Origin: Limnoperna fortunei
Taxonomy: Eukaryota; Mollusca; Bivalvia; Mytilida; Modiolidae
Direction of reading: 5' to 3'
NCBI GenBank assembly: GCA_944474755.1
Contig: OX104120.1
Span: 43,194,067-43,258,066, forward strand
Length of the DNA stretch: 64,000 bases
Shown: positions 29,101 to 44,100 of the stretch, one piece after another
Layout: each line of letters starts with the position of its first letter
Numbering within the stretch: position 1 is the first letter of the stretch
Program-made: the position numbers and the translations under genes
The notes under the pieces: model-generated
What the model was told of the DNA's origin: nothing
The model's input: the letters and a program-made list of their open reading frames with translations, nothing else
The model's database searches: none

Positions 29101-32100
29101 TTTTATGTAATACGGGTAGACTGGACAGCCACCTGCAGTTGTTCATTGCATAATCAGTCAGTTATTCGGATGCTGATTGGTCAGTTAATTTACGGTTAAT
29201 TAAGATTACGTAGCAGCTTGTGCGTTTGTATTCGATCATTCTGCCCAAGTGTAAGGTTCATGTTTTGATTTTACTGATGTTTTCAATCTTATTGTGAAAA
29301 GTTTCAGAAAAAAACCACCCTCTCACCACCCTTTGAAATTTCTTATAAATTTTAATGAATACTTTCTTGGAAGTTAATCGCTTTCCCATTTATCCCTTAA
29401 CATTAGGGTTTGGGGTTTTAGTGTGGATCTACCAGTGAAAACTGATATTGATTTTCATTTCCACACAGCTCGCATGATTGACTTACTTTATTTATACATT
29501 GCATTTGCTTATTATAAATACTAATCATAAATAGAAACTAGTTCGCCTATTATAGTGGCTGTTTTGCTGAAATCACGGTGTAGTTTTTTTTCTCTTCTTA
29601 TTTAATAATGTTTACATGACCGCTGTTTGAATGGGACTTGTGAAATTATATATGCATTAACTACATTCGCCATCTGTGTTATTCGCCATTGGTGAATGGC
29701 ATATTTTATAACCTCCACCTTTGCTTATGTTTATTATTGTCATGTATTACGCATCACATTTATTTGTATGTTCATATATTATTCGCCATCTGTGAATAAA
29801 TGACATTCTGCTCAGCTTCAGCCTTTATTACTACCAGCAAAACTAGCTCGCCCCCCCTAAACCCCGGTTTAGGAACCTTGGCTGACAAAAAATGTTTTTG
29901 TAATCGCAAAAATCCATTCTAATCACAATTGTTTTTAGTTATTTGAATAGACATTTTAAAATGTTGAATGAGATACACATGTAAATTGCACCTTAATTAT
30001 TAGTGTGCCCACTAAGTTTGTCCCAAAATCCTTTACAGTCATAACCAAAACATAGTCTGTGGCCACTTCATAGTCCAATTCAGATTTAACCGTTAACAAC
30101 ACGTTTGTTGTAGTAACAGCAAATATTTCTGTGCCTAGAATGTTCGGTTCTGGTGTCAAGATGCTACCTTTATAACACTCTGAAATCAATTTGATTATTT
30201 ATTTTAATTATGTGTTTAATATTTTTATGCAATTTGTTTTAATCATGCATTATTAATTAAGTTATTAAGTATTAAGTTATTGTTTTTGAACATTCTTGTA
30301 TTCAGTAAATCCTGCAGACAAAACTTAATTATTTAGAAACATGGAACATACCTTTCTTATATGCTAAACAATAATGGTTTCAGTAAGCATTACCGCTAGC
30401 TGATATTAAATATCTGAAGGCTGTTTTATGTATAAAATCCAAACGTGTTTCATAAATTATCTCACAAAACCTAATATTTAATATACTGTGGTAAAAAATA
30501 AAACACGCTACAAGTATAATATTATTTCTTATGCACGATTGGCTTAACGTCGATTCTAATTGGACAATGTAAATTATTATATTTAATTAATTCTACGACT
30601 GATGCTGTCAGACGTGAACACAAGTGCAAATGTTATTTCCAGTCAATAAAAATGTCTCGTTGTTGTAAGATTTGTATTGCGGTTGCAGAATGGAAATAAT
30701 CGCAATACATAAGAATGTTAGACGGCAGCAACTGGTGATTTGATGGTTGCAATATTCATTTACCATCTCAGAAAAACGCGTTGCCAGTAAACTCAATTTT
30801 GAATAGTAAATCTTAATCATGACCTACAAATCTTTATTTGCATATATCTCTTAAAAATACGAACCTACAAAGGATATGTTTGCACCATACAAATCAGTAT
30901 ATGTATATGTCGGTGGCGATATTGTTGTTCCTAAATTTCTGTTCATATTGGTATCGTCTTTTAATGAAAAATGTCTAGCCTCATTGCCTGAAATAATTCA
31001 TAGTAATAGTACTATAATAATATGATTATGTTATAATATAGAACAATTTCACTGCTTTTCACGCCATGTCGTCTGTGTATTAGCTCGCAACATACACCTT
31101 GCATTCTCAAAAGCCGAATGCAAACCATCTTTCTATAAAACACTGGAGACATGTATTAGACAAGTACTAGTGCAGGTTCACACGGTATCGGTCAGATTGA
31201 AGTCAAGATTTTCACAAGCATTTTATCGGACGAACAAGCATAAAGCGAGCCATTACAAGTTCAATATTAATTTAGTAATCAAATAACTAAAGCCCTCTTT
31301 CAACAGGGGAATAACAAAACTGTACACCGTTTAATGGCACAATGGTATGTCGTGTATCTTCAGCCACGAATGCTGACGGTACATCTACACATTTTTCAAG
31401 AAAACGGATAGGTTACTCTTATTTCAGCGTTATTTTCATAAACACAGTTTGGTTTAGGACCAAACTTTTTTAAAATTTAACCTGAATGGAAGACATATTA
31501 TAATCCTCTAAACAATTGTAAAAAGTCGCTTGTAAAAATACCTATGAATTTTACCTCTAATGCATTTGTGTACTTTTACCTTGTACCAGGTCAACTTGAA
31601 ATGTCGGTCCAACTTGAAATACATCCCATACAGGAAACATACCAACCACGCCGTTTATATGATAATCCTCCTTTACGAAAAATTTATAATGAAAAGGTGG
31701 AACATCTGCACTATTAATCGCCAAATATACATTCTCTAGGCGAATGAAGAGTTCCGACGAACATGCCATTCTTTCAACATGAAAAATTTCAAACAAATAT
31801 GTTTCCCCAACCTGAAAATAGTAATTAATATAATAATATATCTAAAATGTTCATTTCAATCTGACTGTATTACAATTTTGTGACATCTTCATTTTTGTAT
31901 AATAATGCATTCATATAAGTGTATGAGAGGCTTTGGACAGCGACATGCCACGAAAAAATCCATTTAATATTCCAAAACAGAAAACTTGGTCTAATCTATT
32001 ATTACCTTTCTGTTGTTTAGTTTATGTAGGATGTTTGTACCTTGATAGTTTTTATTTACTGCCTTTTTATTTGTTTTCGGAATCGAGTTTTAATCATGAC

Positions 32101-35100
32101 TAAATACCGCCTCGCTTAAGTTAAATTTACTGTTGTAAGTTTATTTAATTTTTAGTGTACTCTTACTATATTGTTTACTGATAGTCTATCAAAATACTGG
32201 ATCTGACACGCATCATTTGTTACAGACATACCTCAAGTCGTAAGTTGACTGCTGATGAAAGTCTTTGTGTCATACCTACACATTCCCCATTAACAATGAT
32301 TCCTTCCAGTGGTATAATCGTTCCACTTTCTAAATTGATATATTTTTGCGTGTACACTATATGTGCTTAAAATATACAGGCTTAACAGCTAATATGAACA
32401 AACAGACTAAAGTAGAAATGTTCAAAAAGAAAAATGATCACCTCAGAATTTAGTATTTAAATGTTGCTTTATTAATAGGATATAAGTATTTATTTCAGAC
32501 ATTTAAGTATTGTTTTCAATTGCTGGTTAGAGTATTGGATATAGACGACTTGGGGTCGGTTTATGCCAATAAACCGCGAATGTACAGCAAAAACTCACCC
32601 AAAGTCGTCTATATCCAATAATCTAACCAGCAATATAAAACAATTGTTATATTTTAAATTCAATATTATGAAACGAAATAAAAAAAACAATATTAAACAA
32701 GTATTCAAATAATATTTGCAATTCACAATTTCTAGTGTCTTCGCTTGTTGTTTGCGGAAGAATTCATGTATATTCAACGTCGAAGTTGCTCAGCTGTTTA
32801 ACAGAAATTAAAATATTTACATATACTTACCTGTACTTATATTTACAACTTTTAAAGAACTTGTTTGGAAATTGAGATTGTTAAATTAGTTTTTAACAAC
32901 ATAAAGCATAATTATCAAACACATTTAAATGTGAGAACATTTTTTTTAAAAGCATACCTTTCACCGGAGACAAGTTAACCATTTGACATGCGGTGCTCGT
33001 TAATGATGATCGGTCGTCTACTATTTGTATTATAAGTTGTTTATTAATAAACAGCCACAGTTCTTCTCCACCACCAATTGTTATCTTTTCTGTTCCTCTA
33101 TATTTTAGTGCATTTCTGATTGCTGACGTAAATCTATCATTAACAGAGAGTGTCGTATAAGAGTCTTTAAAGATGGATATTCGTACAATAAAAACAAAAA
33201 TGAAAATAACCGACGGCTTTTTATTTACTTTATGCTATTACCTTCTTTACATATATAACTGACAATTATTTGTATTAATTTCTGTATTGTGAGAGTCAAA
33301 TCAAATTAATTCGAAACAAACAAGGAGTGTATTATTATTTACATGTATTAGTTTAGATTCTTATAGTTGTTTTTGTAAATTTTGTCAGTTTCTGCTTGTT
33401 TCAACATGAGCAACAATTACTTACATAAAATTATGTAATCGACCAGAACAGTCGGATTGTCCTTCTGTGCCAAAACCAAACCCATCAACAGGATAAAACG
33501 AATCTGACCAGAATCTGTTCATAGAAAATAATCTATACGCCCTTCGTATCAAATCATTTTAAACAGTAAAGGCATGAAATTGTAAACAATATATAAATAA
33601 TTTCCCAAAGAGTCCCCGACTAACACGTTATCAAATTTAATGAACACAAATTAAGGTTGGAAAATAAATATTAATGACTGATTGTTTGATTGTTTGTCGA
33701 TTATTTATTGGTTGACTGATTAATTGATTGATGTTTAATAGAAAAATGTTTTGTGCAGCAAAAACTATATTATAGAACATTGAACTCTGTACAAATGAGC
33801 CGATTCAAACCGATCTTGGGGACTTACATATATTGTAATCCGCATATTTGTACCCCTAAATTATATTATATGGAGCAATAGGACGTAATTGTGCCTAGAT
33901 GCTCTTATATATTATGTCTTACGTACACACAACTAAATCATGAAACCTGTTAATAATTTGAGCTTTTCTACATTTATTTACAAACGATAACATCCGAACT
34001 TATCTTAAGACTATTTTGTATAGAGCGTTATTTACTTTAGAAGACCTTTATATGAAAAAACCCAAAAAATCGAAACAACTTACACACTAACATTACCTAA
34101 ACCATAACCTTAACCCTCTTTTCTAAACGAAGATTATGTATAGTCTTTTCAAAATGATTACCTGATGTTAGTACAGCATTAAAGACCAAAAGTAGCAATA
34201 ACAACAGCAGTTGAAATCATAATAAATACTAACAAAAACCGTTTTAAAGTCTATGGAACAAACATCTAAGTTAAATTCTCTTTTTTGAATCGAAAGTTAA
34301 TAAAAAAAAAGTGTAGACGCCAGCATGAATCAAAGTAATATTTCGCTTACTGAAGAACTGTAGCTGAAGATGCTGTAGAATTAACCTTCAGTAAAAGTTG
34401 ATCTTGCTTTACAAAATTCGAGGATGTTGATCTAAACCATTCTGAGAATGTGTCAGCTGTTGGATTGTTCGATATGGCCAACCATGAACCAAGTGGACTT
34501 ATCACGTGCGTTGGACTGTGTGGTAATAGACTACTACTGCTGGAGAAGTCGTTATTACCGACACTGAAGTCATAGTAAGTCACATTTATCAATACATCAG
34601 TAGCTCCTATTGTAGACCCTGAAATGAATAAACAATTAAATATGCGAGCATAAATGAACGATGTATAAGTAATTGTTCGGGCGTAATCTGCAAAAACAAG
34701 ACTAACTGTTCTGCCTACTCATGCCTATTGTGCAAAAGACTAAATAAGAGAGTTATAGTGCTAACATTCTGCATTAAATATGTTACCACACTTTTACTAC
34801 TAATTAGGAGATAACTGTATTGTATTTGAAGATTTGCCGGCATCAATTGGTGATTTGATGGTCGGAAATTGAGTTTATTGGCGACGCGTAAGCGGAGCCA
34901 GTAAACGGATATTTCCGACCATCAAATCAACAATTGATGCCGGCAAATCTTCAAATACAATACAGTTATCTCTATTCTAATGCTACGGCAGTAAAAAACT
35001 AAATTTACTGATTAAAATTGGAATTTTTTATTTGCCGGAAATAACGTCTGCGCTTACGTTAAAATCTGACGACATCAATCGTGGAATTGATGCCATGAAA

Positions 35101-38100
35101 TTATTCACGTTATCCAATCAGAATTGACGTTACATCATGAACTGCATTAGAATTCAGAATATGCGCAGAGGAAAACCTTTGACTAATCTGAATATTAGTA
35201 AACACCAAAAAATCAATCTCAAGAAAAACAGACAACTAATAATTGATTAGGCATTGTGTAAAATATCACCCCATAAAATTAGTACTTACCTCCTCCCGGC
35301 GATGGAGTAGCCGGAGTAACAACAAAAACTGGAGTACTTTTAGCACTTAAATAGCCATCTACTCTTAGCTTTAAGGCACATTCGTATGTTGTCGAAGGCT
35401 TAACACCATCAGTGTTTGTAAACGTAACCTCAGCAATATGATTGGATATGATTGTACAGTTTGTCAAATCAGTAGACGACCTCAAACATGATCGCACGCA
35501 GCCTACGTTACTGACGATGCCATTTGTTAGTAAACAGTCAGCGGTACAGTCGTTAGCAGTTATCGGTCTTGGATCAATTGGAACTGGCGTACACAAATTG
35601 TTACAAGTCACCAAATGAATTGAACCATCCAGAAACAGACACTCATCAGCGCAAGGTGCTCCATAGTAAAGTGAGGATAAACAATATCTGGGTAAACCTA
35701 CTGTTACACGGACAATTTTCTCTAGCGTACTTGTGGTCGTACTTGTACAAGTGACAACATAATCCCTAAAATAATATAAATATTAGTATCTGGACAACCT
35801 TCAAGTTTGAAATAACAAGGTGGACACAGAAAAACGTCTCGCCTGCATTCAGCATCAGTAACAAAAATAAATTTCGTCATAAGCATTATGAAAATAGCAT
35901 TAAATATCAGCAGCGGCCTGTATACCAAATATTGTCACCATACCATGCATAGTTAGAGAAACTGTCCTAATACAAAAACTTTAACGTAGTCGCTGGACCG
36001 TGAAAATGAGGTCAAGGTCAGGTGACGACTACCAGACAGTACTATTCATCATCAACCTATAAACCAAATATTGACATCCTACCATGCGTAGTTACAGGGG
36101 AACAGCCGTAACCCAAAAACTTTAACATAGTCGCTGGACCGTGAAATTGAGGTCAAGGTCAGGAGAAACCTACCAGTTAGTCATGTACTATTCATCATCA
36201 ACCTATATACCAAATATTGTTATCCTACCATGCATTGTTACCGAGAAACTGCCGTAACCCAAACCTTTAACGTAGTCACTGGACCGTGAAATTGAGGTTA
36301 AGGTCAGGTGACACCTACCAGACAGCCATGTACTAGTCATCTGCAACCTATATACCAAATATTGTCATTCTATATGCGTGGTTTCAGAGGAACTATCGTA
36401 ACCCAAAAACATTGACGTAGTCGCTGGACCGTGAAATTGAGGTCAAGGTCAGGTGACGACTACCAGACAGTCATGTACTAGTCATCAGCAACCTATACAC
36501 CAAATATTGTCCTCCTACCATGCGTAGTTACAGAGGAACTGCCGTAAGCCAAAAACTTTAACGTAGGCGCTGGACCGTGAAATTAAGGTCAAGGTCAGGT
36601 GACTGACTGGCAAGTTCTCATCATAAGCTACCTCTGTACCAAATTTGATGGACCTAGTGCTTGGGCTTACAAATATATGAAGCAAGATGTCAAGTGTTTA
36701 CGCCACCGCCGCCGCCGCCGGATTCCCATACATGTCTCGCATCCAGTGACTTTCGTCGCAGGCGAGACAAAAATTGAATAGAATTGAATTTTGTGTAAAG
36801 CAATATATACAACATGTTACAGTGCGATTATCAGTTTGGTAACAAATGCACACTTGCATCAGAAATATTTATTTAGCCTATTAATAAATAATGAAATTGA
36901 TAGAATGCTAGCCAGCTCATGAGATTTAATTTCAAAACTTTAAATCAGTTGTATTTCTTTTTATTACCAAGTTTCTACTGTGTATCCGTTTGATGCTCGT
37001 ACAGTGCTGACAATATCTTCGCCCAAAATGTCAAATAGTTTGGCAGGCTTGGTCCATTGTACTTTAATATTAGTACTAGATATAGCTGTTCCTACTATAT
37101 TGCTGGCACCTTAAGTCAAAACAGATGGTTGAGACACTAGTTTACAATTGTCAGCAAATAAAGTAAACTAAAACCTCAACTTTTCAAAGATATTTATTAA
37201 TGTGTAAAAGAATAGTTCATGTTATCGCATGAATGACAAGTTAAAGGATATACACTTGAGTCCGGTAATTCCGCCCGTCCGGTAAATCCGCCCACTTTCA
37301 GTAACGTTAATTTCCGTATGAACTGTAAACTTCGTCTGCAACGTGTTGTCAACAGTCCGCTAAAAGACTGAAAATCTTCGAATTTCATTACGAGGTATTA
37401 AGTAAATATAAAATTATGATTATGCAACTAGTATTCAAGAAAAAATTACCTCCTGTTGAAAGAAATATTCCAAACGACAAATAAAACCCGGCAGGAAGCA
37501 CATGTTTCGATGTTTTAGGATCATCTCATTAATATGCATGAGTGGATTTACCGGACAAGGTCACACACGATGTAAACACAGGTAAGTCACATGTTTCCTT
37601 AATTTGCATGGTGTTTAGCAATTATTTTCGTTAAAATAAGCTAACAGGCATACAGTTCAGTATCTATTTGAAATATTTATTTAAAAATATCGAAAAAATA
37701 ATTTTTGTGTTACTGCAAATCGCAAACTTTATGCTTAGGTGGGCGGATTTACCGGACGGCATCGTAATTGATTTGGTATTTAAATTAACTAGTAATAGAT
37801 TCGTTTTCAGACATAATTAATAATACGTAATTTTAAAATGTAAAAAGTTGTACTTGGCCTTCGTTAAGATATAACTATACTCTTTTTGTGTAATTTGTGT
37901 AAGAAGAAAATGTGGTGGTGTTTATTCTACTTACTACATTGAAATAATGCGCGATCAACGTTCTGGTAATATAACGAATTTGACCTTTTTGACGAAGAAA
38001 ACCAGACTCCAGCAACACCATTCGGGCTAGAACACCTTGTCTCGGAGGATATAGCGTTAATTGCATTAAATAAGCTTCCAGTTGTGCTACATTCACATCC

Positions 38101-41100
38101 AAGTGGATTATTGTTGAGGTTTCTGAAATAAAACTAGATCATATGCATGTTTTTCAGTTTTCTAAAAACTAAACGCGTACACCATATTATCATTGTAACT
38201 CAATTAAGTAGTCACAAGTTGGTAATATTAGTGTATTGAACCCAATTCGTTCATTCTTTGTCGAAAAGTGACCTAGGTCGTACGTATTCTCCGTTTTAAC
38301 TATATTTAATCATAATAAATGAAAAGTACAAGATCATTTACATCATGACTTAGTTGGTGACGTATTGGTTCATTTATTTAATAGGTTTGCAAGCGATGGT
38401 CAACTCAATGATACTGATCAAATTGTCCAATATAGTTATCCATATACTTCTCCGTCTACAAAAGCCTGGGAAAGAATTTTTGGCCATTTTAAGTTTGAAA
38501 ACACCTTACAATATGATGCATCCTATCTTAGCTGTGAAAAGATATTATTAGTATAGTAAAAAAAAGTAAACAGTAAAATTAAGTGGCTGTAAAAACAGGC
38601 TAACGGCATCAAAATTAATTCTGGGTCATTATTTATACATGGATCTCCGAGGTTCCTTTTGGATTGTAGACCGAAATAGCCGGGGATAATTCTATTGGGT
38701 GTACAATATAAAAATAGTAACAGAAACGCTTATTATTATATAATTAGAGTAGAACATTAATCTTGTTTAAAATTCATTACAACATTATATGAATGGAGAA
38801 AAAGAACGAAGGAAATAGTTTTAATTAAAATGTACCATAATTTTGTAAAAGCATGAATGTAATATTACGTAACGTTTAATCATAAACCAAAAAATAACAC
38901 ATTTTTAAACATGTCTTATCCTCAGTATTTAGGAACAGAACCATGGTTCCGGTTTGGAACTTTGAATCCTTTTAAGTCACAAAAAAATTATAGTCGATGG
39001 CAATTATTTTTCATTATATACTTACAAACTTATTATTTTGTTTGGTGTAGCAATTCCACCCATCGTTTCTATCAAATTGTCCGCAAGGTTTAAAATTCTG
39101 AGTTCTGGCAGTGCAATTGCAGGGAAATAAGGAATGGAGTTGCGACTTAAATCTATGATCTGTAAACTTTTCAAGCCTGCAAATGCACCTTCACCTACTT
39201 TTTGTATCTGGTTGTTATGCATGTCACTAAAAACATATAAATCAAATAAAAGTATCTCAAAATTACAAAAAATGGTTGTATAATTATTATGTTATATTTT
39301 TTTAAAAACTTAAGTAACTTGAATTGGAGTTCTAAAAAAAAAACTACATCAACTTGTCTACTGTACAGACAGAAATCTTTAAACTCGTGGTATGAGGCAA
39401 CAGCTAATGCCACTCACCAGGAACAAGCTTATTCTGAAATTCTAACTTTTCTCACGTACTTAATAAGATATATTTATTAGTTTCAATAGTAACATTTAGC
39501 TTTTTGTAGCTATATCTTGTTGATCGACCGGTTTCAGCAGCTGTGATGAATAACGTAACTAGTAACACTCTTAACGAAATCATATAACTTTTTTAAGTCC
39601 ATCATTTTGTATTAGAACAATTTCTGAGGTGAGTGGGTAAGAAGCTATTGTGAACTGTATATTTGGTGTCAATTACCCTGTATTAACTGACATTGTTTCA
39701 TGAGTGTTTCAGCTGTAAATATTATTTATGACACTTACATTTGTACCAGACTTATTGCATCTTTAAAAATATCAGAGGATATTTCCGTGATAGCGTTGTC
39801 ATAGACAGAAAACTTCTGTAGTTTCGTTTGGCCGGAGAGCGATCCTGTAGGAATTTGACGTAACGTGTTGCCATATAAATGTCTAAAATAGAACGATTTT
39901 TGTATTTAAACGCAGTATGAGTTTAAAAACATTACTAAAACACCGCAAGCTAGCGTAATTATTATTTCAGGAAATATGAACAGAAACACAGATATTATAT
40001 TTAAAACATTAGAACGATAGCACCGACTCACGGGAAGAATTGGCAATGTAAGCTTTAAGTTTATAATTTTATGAATAAGGCCTGCATTAAAATTCATTTT
40101 TCCTAATGCATATGTGGGATTTTTTACGTTAATATTGCTAGCATGATAACGCAACAAAAAATTAATTAATTAATGTGTATTGTTCAGTGTAGAAAACTGA
40201 TTACATGAAGAGCACAATGGTCGTTTCCGATAGTTTAGATTTATTTTGCTTATTTGTCTCTAATTACACAAGACAAGCTTGTTACCAACAACGATCGTTG
40301 TTAGACAACTTACTAACCAAGTTTTACCTGATGTCAATTGTTCATCTTCAATAATGTAACTATTCAATACGTACACTATATAGATTAATTTTAAGGGCAA
40401 AGTAAAGACTACGCATGATGCAAAAAGGAAGAAAAACATTCAAATATACTTAAATGCGCATTATAAATGTGAGTGCAGACAGGGGCTCTAAATTGCTTTA
40501 TTTAGTACAGAAAATTGACAGCTTATGGATTACAGGTAAAGATAGCAATAGTTTTGTCAAAATCATGTGGGTTCAGCCGCGTATAGGCAGCTACGCCCAT
40601 GGCAACTACTTTACTTATCTATAGCAACTACTTACATTTCTAACGGCTTAAGTTGATTTAAAGCAACTGGATAGACATTAAGTAGGTTGTTATTAAGAAA
40701 TATGTAGGAAACACTTAGGTTTTTAAAAGCATTCGAAGCTATTGTAGTCATTCCATTATTACTAAGGTACAACTGAAAGACCTCTGATGTCCCTCCAAAT
40801 ACCGACGTATCTAAAGCAGTTAAACTGTTCAACTGAAGAAAGCTACGATGAAAAATACTATGATTAGTTCAATATTCTTTAAGAGATCTCAGAAACTATT
40901 TCTGAGCTAATCCGCATTTATTCAATTGGACATTCTACATGCCAAACATTATGTATATATAACAATAAATCGTTCAACAACAGCAAAAGTGTTGAAAATA
41001 TTTTGAACTGATTTAGGCGTTATAATATTGGTATGTGTCATACGACAATTTACTGTAGCTGAACACAGATCACCGCTTTATATTGTCGGAAACATATCAC

Positions 41101-44100
41101 CGCACCCTAATGGGATTACGTTTCTCAGTTAATAGCAGTTGCGACTTCTGAGTGGCGCGATTCTAACCTAACTTGGCAAGGTTTTCCTGTAAAAGCTAGG
41201 GTTTTCACTGGGTAATTAATGTTCTTTCTCAAATAAAAAAACTGGACGTCATGATATAGCAAAAGTGGCGTGAAACCCTGTTGAAACAAATATTACTAAC
41301 ATTGCCGGCTTCACCGCCAATGAAACTGCTTGCCGTGATATACATGTAACCTAATAAAATTACAAAGTCGACTTATGGACATTGTTTTCAAAACAAATTT
41401 GCCATTAATTTTCTTATTTCGACGACTGAATAAGATAAAAATTATTTTATTAAGTTATAGATAACTTTGCATTATAATAATATAATCCTTAATTCTTCAA
41501 AACAAACAATGAAAATTAATTATACATCTAAAACAATTTCGACAAGAGGACATAAATACTTACAAAGCATTTGTCACTTTAATGTCATTAAATGCATACG
41601 GCTCAATCTTTGAAATCTGTGTATTTTGCGCATTGAAATTATACGCTGTAAATCTGTTAAATGCAAAGGACGGTATAGTACCCACAAACATGTCATTTAT
41701 AGAAAAAGTTGTGCAGGAAACATTAAAAAACGCATTTGAATGAACATCTCGTAACTGATTTCCTGTCAAGAGAATTTCATTCACGCCACGAACGTTTTGA
41801 AAGGCTTTGGGCAAGATTGATGATATTCTGTTATTTTGGAGATACCTGAAAAAAACAAGCATTTTCAGGAAAACAGATAGCATACATATAATAGCATGTG
41901 TACTATGCACAACTTTTTTTACATGAATCAAAAATGTTCGGACTGTTACAATATGTTTGGACTGTTACAATTTGTACCGTCCTTTCTTTCTTTTTGATAA
42001 CTTTGACAGTTGAATAACACGACCTATTTTCTTCTTAACCAGTAACAGGACTAGTGCTACGTGTGGTGGATCAGATCTAATTAACCTTCGAAAGAAGAAC
42101 ACAAGTACACCCAGTAACAGGACCGGCGTAACATATAGATCAGATATGCTTAGTTGTCGTGTAATCACTCGTACACACCAAGTAGCAAGTGGGGTTTATG
42201 CTGTTTATGACTAGTCATCTACATGTATGTTCCCTGTGATTTTTTTTGTTTTTATTTCTTTTTTCTTAATTTTTTGGCTACACGTTGGCATATTACTTTA
42301 CCATATTGTATTACATCTTGGTATCTTTTGTTTTGTATATGTATCCATAAATTATTATATTACGACAAAGAATGCTATTAAAGGCATTAATTATAATAAT
42401 AAAACTTACAAGTATGATACTGATATGTCTTTGAATGTACCAGTATGTATAGCACTGATTCTGTTATTCGATAATGACAGGGTTCCAATAGTAAAGTTAT
42501 TAAAATCGCCATTATTTGGCAGAGTATAGAGCCTATTTCCAGATAGATCCCTAAAAAATGTTAATGTTCTGATCAAATACTAAAAAGAAAAAAAAATTTT
42601 GATAAACATTAAAAAAATATCAGTTGAATCCCAATTGCACTTTGTTTGGGTCCGCATGTTAATATGTTACTTTTCTTAATTATGTTAATAGTGTAAAACT
42701 CTCTTTAATACATAACTCTCGAACAACTGTAGTTGCCAAACATTGAAGTAATTTTAAAAGCAAACAGCTGTCTGATATTGATAGCTATTATCATGTTCAA
42801 TTACGCGTTTTAAAGTAACTGTGCACGTTTTATGTATAATCATAAAAGCCTAAGAGAAATGTAATTTTTCAGAATTAAATGTATTCTTTTGATATTTTAT
42901 AGACATATGAAAGCGACCGAAGTACACTTTCAATTAAGCACGGTAGTCAACTCTTTCATACGTGCATTAAACTTAAAAAGAATTTCTTCAATTCTTATAA
43001 TTACATTTTACATCAATAAATGTTGGAAATAAATGAAAAAAATTACGTCAATGTCCGTTCTTGTTTCGATTTATTATTTATTACTACACCACAGTGTAAT
43101 ATTATTGAAGTTTCTATGGTTCACTGGTTTTGATGTTTCATTGAGAATTGAAAAATCACACAATGACCATTAAACGCATACATAATGTCATAATGTAATT
43201 ATGTACCATTACCACGTATAAGAGGTCCAGTCTATTTGTTTGTCAAACTGTTTGTGTGAACATAACAAACATGTGTTCCACAGATCCCAAAAAGCAGATG
43301 ATCTGTTGACATATTACTCTGTCTATGAATAACTTGGTCACAAAAAAATACGTAAAAACCAATAATAAATAACATATTTAATAGAACAGCAAAACTTAAA
43401 ATATATGACGCAGTCCAACTCCAGTCAGACAGTTAGATAGCGAAATCCGGGTAAATGTTACACTTTTAATTAAGAAACTCCATAAAATAAGATTAAAAAT
43501 AACCTTTTTCAAAATAACCCTTGCTTCTCAAACGCTTGCATCCAGCCGTAATTTTGTCAAAGATTTTGTTGGTACAATTTGCAAAAAAGGTAAACACAAT
43601 TCTGCTAAATATCTGTACACAAATGGATAACGACGTTGACAACTTTTCGATTCTATAATAAAAAACTTAGTTTACACGTACTTACAGATAGATCATGCTG
43701 TATATATGTGCAAAGGTTCCACCTTCTATCCATCCAATGTGATTAGTGTTAAAGGTTACTGTCCGTGTCAATGGACAATTTGCAAAATGGACCTTTTTCA
43801 GCTGAGTTATTTTGTTGGAATTTAACTGTCTTCAATTACAATGAAAAAAAATAAATTTGAAACTCAAATTATGAAACCTTAATTATGTATATAGACCGCT
43901 CATTACTGTTGACTACTTAACTAGTCAGACGAGCGTTTCTTGTACCTAGGTTGATGCTATCCCTTCAGGAGGTCTATGGTCGTCACCAGGACTTAATTGA
44001 TCGTTATGGGGAATCAATCTCTCACAATATTGACATTTTCGCTGAGACAAAGATAGTCTTTCCTATTTGTAGATTTGAATTTTTTCCTACACAATACAAT

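Noticed and set aside
30869..30875. GTAGGT as donor of exon 32
   Set aside because: It looks acceptable but leaves phase 0, while exon 33 is open only in phase 1.
33134..33190. Upstream acceptor (atctttaaag) for exon 29
   Set aside because: Using it gives an early stop in the required phase. The acceptor ttaatgatag restores the fibro-slime pattern directly after HNF.
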